Assembly (NCBI GenBank): GCA_000818945.1
Contig: KN805437.1
Span: 113,523 to 177,522 of the forward strand
Length of the DNA stretch: 64,000 nt
Reading direction: 5' to 3'
Source: Schizochytrium sp. CCTCC M209059
Taxonomy: Eukaryota > Sar > Bigyra > Thraustochytrida > Thraustochytriidae
Of this stretch, positions 1 through 8,263 are shown in pieces. How positions within the stretch are numbered: position 1 is the first letter of the stretch; every line of letters begins with the position of its first letter. Under the pieces are notes generated by a model. The model ran no database searches and was not told the DNA's origin. It saw nothing but the letters and a program-made list of their open reading frames with translations. The position numbers and the translations under genes were made by a program.

Positions 1-1659
1 AAGCTCCGTACGAAGCTCAAAGTTGGGCACTTCCAACGCACACTGCGACTGCTGAATGGTATCGAGCCACAGCTGCCAGGCGGAGCAAAATTCCACAATG
101 CGCTTCTTTTGCTCAGAAGGAGGATTTGTAGCGTCGGGTGTGAGTTCCGCAAGCGGATCCGGTGACGAGAGGACTCCCTTGAGTGGGCCCGTCACAGCAG
201 CCAGATAGATGTCCTTGGAGTTTTCAAGATCCTGGCGTCGCGCTTGCAACACCTCGGAGGACTCCATGAGATCACCCAAATATCCTTCCTCTCTCGAGGC
301 GCCCGACACGACAAAGTGCATGTTGTTGACCAAAAAAAGCGCGGATACAGGTGCTGATCCGGCCTCACTGCGACCGCTGCTGGCTTTAAAGAGAACCTTG
401 GCAAAGCTGTCAAAGAGCTGCTCAATGTTGACACAGAACTCGCGTTCCTGGATCTCCGGGTTCGTCTCATCCCCGTCAGGGGTAAGAAGCGACTGTACCA
501 CGCGTCGATATTCACAGAGACGGCGTACAAAAGACAGAACGCGGGTACTGGCAGGATGAACCGAGGCTGAGTCTGGTATTTTGTCGATAGGCTGCAAAAG
601 AGCGTTGTACGCGCGTGGAAGGCTTTGCACAGCGTCAGAGCGCCACGACTTGCCGAGCAGGTTAAACTGGCTCCATGCCTCTTGCGGAAGCGCATTCTCG
701 CTGCGACGGCTCGTGGCCGCATCTCGGTTTGCAGGAGAGCGATCGGCGCTCTCGCTGCGCTTGCGTGGCGACCCGGGTTCGCGTGCGTCTTCGGCAAGGT
801 AGGAAATGGCCCCGGGGGCAAGAATGTCGTAAAACCGAGGTCGAAGGTCCTCAATTTTTTCCAGAACGTCCACGGCAGCGAAAATAGCCTCCGATGCAGC
901 GTACGTTTTGTGGGTGTACTCGAGCGCGTCCTTCATGCCAATGCGAGCAAGACGCTCGCAGGGTCCGACCATGCCGTCCAGGAAAAGTCGACGGCCCGTC
1001 CTTCCTCGAGGAAGCGCTCGAACGGCAATGGCCAGCTCGGCTTCGAGCGCATACGATGCGAGATCCAGCAGCTCGATCATGCCGTGCTCCCCCCGCCTAT
1101 ACTTTTTCAAATGCGCAGCCGATTTGTGCGAAGTCATACTCGAGCTGTGCATGTCTCCGGACGCACCTTGATGTTCCGAACGGAAAGAGGCGGAGTGCGG
1201 CGTCGGTGGTTGCTGTTGCTGGTGCTGAAGAATTGCCCGTAGGCCCGAAGCCGATGATTGTGACGTGAGAAGCGGGGGCTCGTGTAGGCTGCGGTCGCTG
1301 CTTGACGCAGCTGGGCTTGGCTCCGAGCCCACTGCGCCTGGTGTAGTGGCAAGGTCTGTTCGTGGCATTGGGGCAGGCGGCTTGACACTCAATGGTGGCA
1401 CTTGCGGCGAAGGACCTTCTGCTTTCTTCGAGGCGCGCCGGGAGCGACCCAGAATCTTGTCCTTCCACCGCTTCGACTTGCCGACTTTCATGCTCTTTGT
1501 CGAGGGATTGCCAGCATCGCTGGCGCTGTCGTTTTCAAAGGCACTTGGCGCCAAGCTTGCGGGGCTAAGAGCTTGCTGGGTACTCTGTGCCGAGGCGGAT
1601 GCGCCGGAGATGCTCGGTTGGGCGACGGATCCACTCCGATCGGTTGCTGGGCTCTTGAT

Positions 1660-1723
<64 letters not shown>

Positions 1724-2717
1724 CCTGCTGCTGCTGCTGCGGCTGCTGTGCTTGGCGTTGTTGTTGCGTTTGCGAGGGCAAACTTACGGGCGCCGGTGTG
1801 GACGCGTGCACTTGTGCGGGCAGCGTTTGTGCCGATGGATTTGGCGACGCAAAGGCTGAGGTGTGAACGCTTGGCGTCGTACGCACAGTGAGGTGTAGCC
1901 GCGAGCTATCGCGGAGCTTCTGGCTTGAGCCGCCTAGTGCGGCCTGGTCATTTTCCCAAACGGAAGCCGCGAGCTGGTCAAGCGCATCGCTGACCGTCCG
2001 CCCGCGACTCCGAGCATACGCGTCCGTGAAGATGCTTTCCAAGCCGCAGTCTACCAGACACTGAACGATCTCGCGTAAACGTTTCCCGACGCTGGTGGGC
2101 AGCGCTTCGTGCATGACAAGTGCGTCTTCGCCTTGGTAGTCTTCATCGATGTGAGGACCCACGTAATCATCGGATGAAGCCGCATAGCGTTCGAGGGAGA
2201 CTTCGAATTCGATGCACATGGAGTCAGTCGCAAATTGCCTCATGGTGTCGAGCTGATTAAAGTGCGAAGCACTCGACATAAACTCTGGGTGCCTCTCGAT
2301 AAAGGTTCTCGCCTCGCACAGGCGTTGCAAGGCGCGATAATACTGTTCACGCTCGCTCTTTTCGTCCGACTTGATGAGCGCTGATCGCTGCAGAATGCCC
2401 CGCACCTCCTCGTTGGCACGAAAGTGAAGGTGTACTTTTTCGAAGTTGGTCAGGGTCGCATTGATGTTTCTCTGCGCCGCGGTGAGCTTGGCGGTAAGCG
2501 CATGAATCGGTTGCACGGCACTCTCGAGCTTGTTAACGCGCTCCTCAAAGTCGCTGAGGGCTCCGACCATCTCGCTTGTGTTAGCGGCGCTGCTCTGAAG
2601 ACCCTTCGTGATCACTTCGATGCTTGCCAGCAGTCGCGCCTCCACTTCGTCTTTGGCTGTCGCCGTCGCAGCGCTGGCGCTCGAGCTGGCGACGCCGTTC
2701 CCATTGGCGCTCGTCAT
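1..2717 (-). CDS. EXO70: Exocyst complex component EXO70 (partial, C-terminus beyond window)
   Basis: Exo70 is the exocyst subunit that binds PI(4,5)P2 and Rho GTPases and tethers secretory vesicles at the plasma membrane. The N-terminal 310 residues (start ATG at 2717) have the family's helical/coiled-coil opening, with a heptad-rich stretch around residues 30-110. From about 1719 down to 1 the same strand reads open in a second frame through an Exo70-type C-terminal bundle, including the segment LFLVNNMHFVV coded near 340-305. The two frames are joined by a probable 68-nt intron at 1787-1720 (GTAAGT donor). A Ser/Pro/Gln-rich linker follows the junction and is longer than in yeast or animal Exo70. 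The stop codon lies outside the window. The family call rests on several conserved blocks; the intron is inferred, and a 1-nt sequence error would also explain the frame change. Confidence 0.85.
1661..1722 (-). repeat. (CAG)n trinucleotide tract, about 20 units
   Basis: An uninterrupted CTG run on the plus strand, CAG in the EXO70 sense. In the spliced frame it codes polyglutamine; in the unspliced frame it would code polyserine. Confidence 0.95.
1720..1787 (-). other. Probable spliceosomal intron of EXO70 ending in a CAG tract
   Basis: On the minus strand the donor is CCC|GTAAGT at 1787-1782 (phase 0). The exon-1 frame otherwise runs into a poly-AGC (Ser) reading and stops at 1488. Splicing to a CAG acceptor at or after 1722-1720 enters the long open EXO70 frame in phase 0. 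Minimum length is 68 nt, which is not a multiple of three and so accounts for the frame change. Any later CAG in the tract is an equally in-frame acceptor. Confidence 0.6.
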
Positions 2718-3306
2718 GTTTTACGACTACTACTTCTTCTTTTTTTTCCGAGGCCCGCACGCTCTGACCTTCAACAACGCGCAACAACCTTTGCTAGATC
2801 TGCGTGTCTGCCCGCCACGTGCGAGCGGCGCCGCGCTCTCCTGCGCTACGCCGCCGCGCACTCGCGCACGAGACGTTGTTGTTGTATCTTCGTTTTGGAG
2901 GTGGTGACCGACCACATCAGTCGATCGAAGCCAGGACTATGCTTGTCGCGTTGGGGATAGGGACGCATCGCCAAACAAATGGACAGATGCACGACCGTAT
3001 GGACACGTGCAACGTTTGGTTTCCCGTCAAAGAGCAACCTTTTGCGAGCGCAACATCAAAAAGTTGGCCATGTATACGAGCACAAAATGTAGAGAAACTA
3101 GTAGGCCTACAGGCGACTTGGGTCAAAATGCGTGAGAACAAATCACACTAGCAGGTCAGGCCACTTCAGAACGTCACGTTTGTTTATTGGCAAAATGCAA
3201 CGATCGTGCCCCAATCAGAATCAAAATTTCTCTCCGTTGGCTTATTACAAGAGGCTAGGGTCATCAGGTCATTCATTCCTTCTTACGTAGATCCCGCCAC
3301 CAATGG
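2718..3306. other. Spacer upstream of EXO70 and downstream of the rhomboid gene
   Basis: No convincing gene. It holds the presumed EXO70 promoter/5' UTR, a T-rich run at 2735-2750 and the palindrome GTAGGCCTAC at 3101-3110. Confidence 0.6.
3101..3110. promoter_or_regulatory. TAGGCCTA-type palindrome
   Basis: GTAGGCCTAC, about 385 bp upstream of the EXO70 ATG. The same core recurs in other presumed promoters of the window (9962, 15253, 24494, 33265, 60408). A regulatory role is inferred from recurrence and position only. Confidence 0.35.
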
Positions 3307-4147
3307 TCAAAACCTTCTACTCCTGCCGCGCGTGATCAAAAAGCAGAGCGCTCCAAAGGCAGCACCAGTGAGATGGCTTGTGTAACCAATGCGCGTAGTT
3401 CCGGCGACAGGCGCCGAGCTGACCGCGCCAAAGACGTCTTGGAACATGATGAAGATACCAAAGATAGCCAGCGGGACTGGAATGACGCCATAGATAAGAA
3501 CTGTGCTTCGCGGGTTCATGAGCACGTTGAACATGACGCAACAATTGACGGCGCCCGAGGCACCGAGAAGCACAGTACGACGACGCTCGTAGTAGGATTG
3601 TGTGATTTGCGCGAGAGAGGAAGCAATCGCGGAGCCAAAATACATTGTCAAAAAGGCGCGGGGACCGACGTACGCGAGCATTCCGGCCCCAAAATAATAC
3701 AGGCCCATCATGTTCACAAGAAGATGCCAAATGTCGGTATGTGAAAACGTGCACGTAAGCAGCGTGTGGAGTCGCGCCGAGCGAAAGACGCCGTCGGGCG
3801 TGCACGTAAAGTGCTGATACATAAAGAACGGGTTGAGCGTCTTCCACATGACGAAAACGGCGGCGTTGGCGCCGATGAGCCCAATGATGAGGTTGCCTTC
3901 ATCCTGCAGCGCGCCACGCGAGCCCCCGAAGAAAGACCTCGACAGCGGCGCGAGCTGCGGCCTCGTGGCCGTGGCCCTAGCCGGCGTCAAGCCGCCTCGA
4001 AGCCACCCCGCGCCACCTAGCACCGGCGTCGGCGGGCCCGCGCGCAAGGTCTCGACGCCCTTGCGCAGGCCAGCGGCGTCCCGCGCCGCCAGCCTCAGAC
4101 CGCCTCGCCCCGCCGCCGCCGCGCCTCCGCCCGCGGCGTGCGTCAGG
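3307..4147 (-). CDS. Rhomboid-family intramembrane serine protease (5' end lost in assembly gap)
   Basis: Rhomboids cleave membrane proteins within the bilayer. The C-terminal 200 residues carry the family signatures: a luminal WHLLVNMMGLYYFG segment with the HxxxN pair, the catalytic serine in GASGAV (codon 3556-3558) and the catalytic histidine in SHLTGAAFG (codon 3373-3375). Several hydrophobic helices surround them. The part before the first helix is rich in Arg, Ala and Pro with few acidic residues, which suggests a mitochondrial presequence (PARL-like), though this is inference. No plausible ATG lies between the domain and the N-run at 4148-4253, so the start is in the gap or beyond it. 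The gap length (106) is not a multiple of three, so reading frames drawn through it mean nothing. Confidence 0.8.
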
Positions 4148-4253
4148 NNNNNNNNNNNNNNNNNNNNNNNNNNNNNNNNNNNNNNNNNNNNNNNNNNNNN
4201 NNNNNNNNNNNNNNNNNNNNNNNNNNNNNNNNNNNNNNNNNNNNNNNNNNNNN
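4148..4253. other. Assembly gap (106 N)
   Basis: A run of 106 undetermined bases flanked by very GC-rich sequence, inside or at the 5' end of the rhomboid gene. Confidence 1.
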
Positions 4254-4439
4254 CTCGCCCGCGCCGCGCTGCCCGCCCCGCACCGCCCGCGCGCCTCGCC
4301 CGCCGCCGCTCGCCCCGCGCAAACCTGGATTGGATTTGCTCGCCGTGCAACTTGAAGCCGCCGCGTCCCAAGCGCGCGCGAGAGAGAGAGACAGAGAGAG
4401 CGCCGCATCTTGGTGAGCATTGGAAGCGACTCGGCTCGG

Positions 4440-4685
4440 TGATGATGAAAAGCGTCTCGATGATCCAGAAGTGCGTCTTGATGATGAAGAAGGGCGTCTT
4501 GATGATGAAGGAAAACGTGTTGATCATCAAGAACTGCATCTTGATAATGATGAAAAGCGTCTTGATGATCCAGAACTACATCTTGATGATGAAGAACAAA
4601 ATCTTGATCCTAAAGAATAGCGTCTCGATGATGAAGAACAGCGTCTTGATGATGAAGAATAGCGCCGTAATGATGAAGGATAGGG
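4440..4685. repeat. 21-bp minisatellite, about 11-12 degenerate copies
   Basis: Consensus unit CGTCTTGATGATGAAGAANNG, repeated with substitutions but almost constant 21-bp spacing. Because 21 is divisible by 3, it reads as RLDDEE-type heptads on the plus strand (4420-4620) and FIIKT-type heptads on the minus strand. Neither looks like an independent gene. It lies between the assembly gap and the transposase gene. Confidence 0.85.
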
Positions 4686-4693
4686 TAAACCCA

Positions 4694-4723
4694 TATAAAA
4701 CGGCCCACCGTTAAAATGGGCCG
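4694..4723 (+). promoter_or_regulatory. TATA-like box and small hairpin upstream of the transposase
   Basis: TATAAAA at 4694-4700 is followed by CGGCCCA (4701-4707), a 9-nt loop and TGGGCCG (4717-4723), a perfect 7-bp stem. They lie about 130-180 bp upstream of the possible start codons. Function is inferred. Confidence 0.3.
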
Positions 4724-4824
4724 CCTTGGGCGGTGTGGCTTTGGACTAGGAGTCAACTAAGGCGCACTAGAATTGAAAGATGCTGTCTTCGAAATGGACC
4801 AGCGGTGGTTAGGCCTAGGCGCCG

Positions 4825-7350
4825 GTGGTTACGTTATGGTTAGCCTGCATTGCTGCAACTACGCGCGGCACCATGTCGATGCAGACGACCCTGAGCAGCT
4901 TCCTCGGCGCCACGCCGCCGCTGCCGAGACAGGCTGCCGTTGACAACGCCCCGCGGCAGCATAAGGTCGGGCGACCGAAGCGCAAGGCGAAACATCCTCC
5001 GGCGACACGAAAGAGCATTCGGCGAGCGCGACGTGAAGCTGCTCAGGGCTCCCGCACGTCTCCGGCGTCTGAGTCTGCATCAAATTCGTCGCCGGTGGCG
5101 GCGGACGACAGTGACCTCGAAGATAATAATCTTGACGGCGAAGATGATGATCTTGACGGCGAAGAGGACCTCGAAGAGGACCGCCAAAGTGCAAACGAGG
5201 ACGATGACGAGGCCGAAAACACGAGCGACGAGGATGCTCGTATGAACGAACCAGCTTCGAGGAGGTACAACGTCATCAAGAACCGCGCCTATCGCAAACA
5301 ACTCCAGCGTGCTGTTGACATGGTTCTCTGCCAAGGACAATTCGCCAATCACGCTCCCGTGAGTCTTCGCGCGGCCGTCCGTGCGAACAGCAACAATGGC
5401 TTCAAGCTATCTAGAACAACATTGCTACGACGCGTAAACGAGACGCGCGAGAACGGCGGTGCAATCAAAGAGATCTCTACAACCTTGACCGAGCAAGAAG
5501 AGAAGGACCTGGTCAGTCTTATCCTAGAAAGCGCCAGCCGCAATGTACCTTTGAGCGTCACCAAGATTAAAAGGATGGCACAAGACATTGCCGCTCAACG
5601 GGGGCTGCATTTTGCCGCCAGCAATGGCTGGTGGTACCACTTCAAAGCGCGACATCCTCAGCTCGCGGGGCGCAAGCTTAAGGCACTGGCCGGTGTGCGC
5701 CACCAGGCCCTCAACTTTGACAATGCTACTTGCTGGTTTGAACAGCTGGAGAAGGTCTATGCGGAGCTCAAGACTCTGAACGAGGAAATATTGACGCATC
5801 TCGGCAATCCGGACAAAACCCTGGCCCTCTGCGATACTCTCATCCACAACATGGACGAGACTGGGTTCGCGTGCGACATGCACCAGGCTTTGGGCGTCTG
5901 TAAGCGTGGCACTCGCGCTGCGCAGGTCCTGACGCAGAACGACACAAAGACAGTGACAATGGTGTCCAATATCAATGCGAGCGGGCGATGCATGCCCCCT
6001 ATGTTTATTTTGCAGGGCTCAAGATTCGATGGCGACCGGCTGAAGCAGCTCAGACAAGCTGCGATGACCCCCCACACAAGGTTCTACACGAGCAAAAAGG
6101 GCTGGACATCCAATGAGCTCTTCATCGAGTGGGCTCGCATGCTCGTACGATGGATCAAGACGAGCTTCACCCCCCCTTTCGGCGGGCCCGTGGAGGGTCG
6201 CCTCTGGCACATCCTGATTCTGGATGGGCATGGGTCGCACACGGACAGCTCGGCGGCGCTCAAGCTTCTTCAGGATGAACGGATCATGGTCACCTGCATG
6301 CCGTCCCACACGAGCTCGGAATTCCAGCCACTCGATAAGGGAATCTTCAAGCCTTTCAAGAGCGCCTACAAGAAGCATGTCCAAAGTGTAACGGAGTTGC
6401 ACGGTGTGCAAGCGATGAACCAGTACCGGATCCCCAAGTTCGCCGAGCTCGCATTGGCAGAGGCCGCCACACTACCAAGGATTAAGAACGCGTTCAGGAC
6501 AACCGGGATCTGGCCACTCAACATGAAATGGCCCGCCGATCACCTCGAATACCTCCCTCACAGCGGCTTTTTTGACCTCGGCCGGTCGACCAGTAGAGCG
6601 ACGAAGCAGCTCGCAGAAGCCGTCGCAGCGTCGTCGCCGGAGGCGCCATTGCACGAAGTGCATGATTACCGGCTGACGTGCAAGCGTTTGCAGGCTCTCT
6701 GGAGCAATTCTGCAGACCAGCAGGCCTGGCTGGATGACGAGCACATCGACATGATCGCGAGGAGTATCTCGTCCGACTCGACCAAGAAGGTCATGGTCCT
6801 CGATACGCAGTTCGTTGCGTGGTGGACGGAGTGGACTCTCGACAAAGATTGCGCGCGGGGTGCGCCTGGCACTGGGGAGAACCTCGCATCGCAGCTCGCG
6901 GGCCGAGAGATCTTGTGGTTTCCGTGCCACACGGCCGACAACCACTGGACTTGCATGTTCGCCTTCCTTCATGAGCGCCGCTTCGAGTTCTTTGATCCGC
7001 TCGGTAGGCCGCCCGGCATTCTTGATGCCGTTTGCCGGGACATCATCCATAGCATTTCTCGCAGTGAGGACTTCATCGACACATCCTCATGGCCGTGCAT
7101 GCAAGTGACGACGACTCAGGTTCAACAGGACAGCTACAACTGCGGACTTTGGATCCTTGGGGCCCTGGACGTGGTTAGTGAGGGGGTCACGACCAGCAGC
7201 TTCGTGGAGATACCGCCGTTCGCCATCACTTGGCTTCGTCAGAAGTATTTCCTCATGCTCTCGCTGTTGTCATTTACGGACAAGAAAAGCGAGCGAGAAA
7301 GGTGTACCCGTGGAAGAACCTGCGTCTTCAACAGAGAACGTGGAGTATGA
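4825..7350 (+). CDS. pogo/Tc5-type DDE transposase fused to a C-terminal Ulp1-like cysteine protease
   Basis: A single 841-codon frame; M17 (ATG at 4873, better context) is an alternative start. Order of parts: basic/acidic low-complexity region (40-140); psq-like helix-turn-helix (150-205); CENP-B/Tc5-type HTH with SNGWWYHFKARHP (235-290); DDE_1 catalytic core with D344 (MDETGF), D467 (LDGHGSH) and D504 (QPLDKGIFKPFK). This is the full acidic triad of pogo/Tigger-like elements. Residues 640-810 match the Ulp1/C48 peptidase fold: H707 (NHWTC), D724 (FFDPLG), Q767/Q768 and C773 (QDSYNCG). The transposase would bind and cut element ends; the protease half would be predicted to cut SUMO-like or polyprotein substrates. 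Protein-like sequence continues past the stop in other frames (to about 7856), which suggests a slightly decayed 3' end. Both domain calls are firm. I know of no pogo-Ulp1 pair, but I could not search. Confidence 0.88.
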   Translation: MVTLWLACIAATTRGTMSMQTTLSSFLGATPPLPRQAAVDNAPRQHKVGRPKRKAKHPPATRKSIRRARREAAQGSRTSPASESASNSSPVAADDSDLEDNNLDGEDDDLDGEEDLEEDRQSANEDDDEAENTSDEDARMNEPASRRYNVIKNRAYRKQLQRAVDMVLCQGQFANHAPVSLRAAVRANSNNGFKLSRTTLLRRVNETRENGGAIKEISTTLTEQEEKDLVSLILESASRNVPLSVTKIKRMAQDIAAQRGLHFAASNGWWYHFKARHPQLAGRKLKALAGVRHQALNFDNATCWFEQLEKVYAELKTLNEEILTHLGNPDKTLALCDTLIHNMDETGFACDMHQALGVCKRGTRAAQVLTQNDTKTVTMVSNINASGRCMPPMFILQGSRFDGDRLKQLRQAAMTPHTRFYTSKKGWTSNELFIEWARMLVRWIKTSFTPPFGGPVEGRLWHILILDGHGSHTDSSAALKLLQDERIMVTCMPSHTSSEFQPLDKGIFKPFKSAYKKHVQSVTELHGVQAMNQYRIPKFAELALAEAATLPRIKNAFRTTGIWPLNMKWPADHLEYLPHSGFFDLGRSTSRATKQLAEAVAASSPEAPLHEVHDYRLTCKRLQALWSNSADQQAWLDDEHIDMIARSISSDSTKKVMVLDTQFVAWWTEWTLDKDCARGAPGTGENLASQLAGREILWFPCHTADNHWTCMFAFLHERRFEFFDPLGRPPGILDAVCRDIIHSISRSEDFIDTSSWPCMQVTTTQVQQDSYNCGLWILGALDVVSEGVTTSSFVEIPPFAITWLRQKYFLMLSLLSFTDKKSERERCTRGRTCVFNRERGV

Positions 7351-7856
7351 GCTGTCCGGGCGCAACGTGGAGCGGGACGTTCTAGGGGAGAAGAATCAGG
7401 ACAGCCTTGCTGCTTGACTTGCGGGGCGAGGTGGATAAAATTCGGCGCAGGCAAGAGGCCAACCTCCGCGCGCAGACGCGTTGGAAGAGCCACTCTGCTC
7501 CGCAGATCACGAACAACATCAACAACATCAACAACAACAACATCGAATTGAACATCAACCTGCCTTCTGGCAGCCCTGTCGATCTCGCACACGCCGAGCA
7601 GGTTGGACGGAGGATCCTGGACGTGCTCTTCAGACAGGTCGGCGGAGCGACGTTTGTACCGCCAAGCGACAGCAGGGTCGCACGGCGCATCGCAGCTGGG
7701 GTGCCAAGGGTGGTCAACACAAGCGCGCACATTAAGTTTCTCGAGCAGCGCGAACAAGACCGGGTTACGCAGCGCGAAACCGACGCGCAGAAGAAGCGAG
7801 TGCAGTTCGTTGAGGAGGTAACAACAACAACATCAACAACAACAACATCCAATTGA
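7270..7856 (+). pseudogene. Frameshifted downstream coding remnant of the transposon
   Basis: After about 7270 the protein-like reading moves to another frame, giving EKGVPVEEPASSTENVEYEL up to a stop at 7417. From 7407 a third frame gives a basic helix (EVDKIRRRQEANLRAQTRWK) and then an Asn/Ile-rich stretch to 7856. The composition is protein-like, unlike random frames, and no suitable GT-AG pair joins the first two frames. I read this as one or more indels in a former longer protein or a second element gene; the function is unknown. Confidence 0.35.
7546..7629. repeat. Direct repeat copy 1 (84 bp, identical to 7851-7934)
   Basis: Begins AATTGAACATCAACCTG and ends GACGTGCTCT. It is preceded by a CAACAACAACATC-rich stretch that is also shared with copy 2 apart from one base, so the repeat extends to about 105-110 bp. 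The period is 305 bp. Confidence 0.95.
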
Positions 7857-7934
7857 ACATCAACCTGCCTTCTGGCAGCCCTGTCGATCTCGCACACGCC
7901 GAGCAGGTTGGACGGAGGATCCTGGACGTGCTCT
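7851..7934. repeat. Direct repeat copy 2 (84 bp)
   Basis: Identical to 7546-7629 over 84 bp. Immediately after it the sequence changes to a fragment matching the cyclase gene in reverse orientation (7932-7966). Confidence 0.95.
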
Positions 7935-7966
7935 CCAAACAGCTTAAATCGAGGGCTGTGTTGACC
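7932..7966 (-). repeat. 35-nt perfect inverse match to the nucleotidyl cyclase gene
   Basis: The reverse complement of 7932-7966 equals 11803-11837 exactly. That segment of the cyclase encodes the conserved block GQHSPRFKLFG. Identity stops at both ends, so this is a short captured fragment and not a cyclase gene. Confidence 0.9.
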
Positions 7967-8263
7967 CCCTAGTGCCTCGATGAAGCATGAAGCCTGAGAA
8001 CAGCCAAGAGCAAGCAAGCGGCGGCTAAGCAACCATGGCAAGTCGAGCAAGCAAGTGAGAACGTCTCGACGGAGAGCAATCCATCTGCAGAAGCAGTGCA
8101 AGTTCGCTGGAGCCACGCCGCGCCGTCTCTCATGCCGTGTTCGAGAGCATCTTGACGAAGAAGAGCACGCACATTTGGTATCGAAGAAGAAGAAGAAGAA
8201 GAAGAAGAAGAAGAAGAAGAAGAGGTGCGAAGGGGACGGGCATGCAGAAGCGCAAAGCGCGCA
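7967..8263. other. Spacer upstream of the TSR4-like gene, with (GAA)n
   Basis: No gene seen. A (GAA)n tract of about 13 units occupies 8183-8223, some 40 bp before the TSR4-like start codon. Confidence 0.6.

Larger units (their letters stand above)
4420..8000 (+). mobile_element. DNA transposon of the pogo/Tc5 group (boundaries approximate)
   Basis: Contains the transposase-protease gene, a 5' minisatellite and 3' direct repeats. I found no convincing terminal inverted repeats or target-site duplication, so both ends are guesses. The element could start anywhere after the assembly gap and end near 7934, where its repeat stops abruptly. Confidence 0.5.

Noticed and set aside
1488..1790. Polyserine reading at the end of the EXO70 first frame
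   Set aside because: It ends at a stop soon after the tract, while another frame continues as clear EXO70; better explained by an intron or indel.
4420..4620. Small acidic heptad protein (RLDDEE repeats)
   Set aside because: Its frame exists because the minisatellite unit is 21 bp; repeats vary freely and the other strand is open as well.
4690..8010. Terminal inverted repeats of the transposon (for example GGCGCACTAG versus CCCTAGTGCC)
   Set aside because: Similarity is short and imperfect and sits at uncertain distances; not enough to set the ends.
7382..8116. Minus-strand 244-aa frame containing QHSPRFKLFG, like a cyclase
   Set aside because: Only 35 nt match the cyclase; the rest is the reverse of the transposon repeats.
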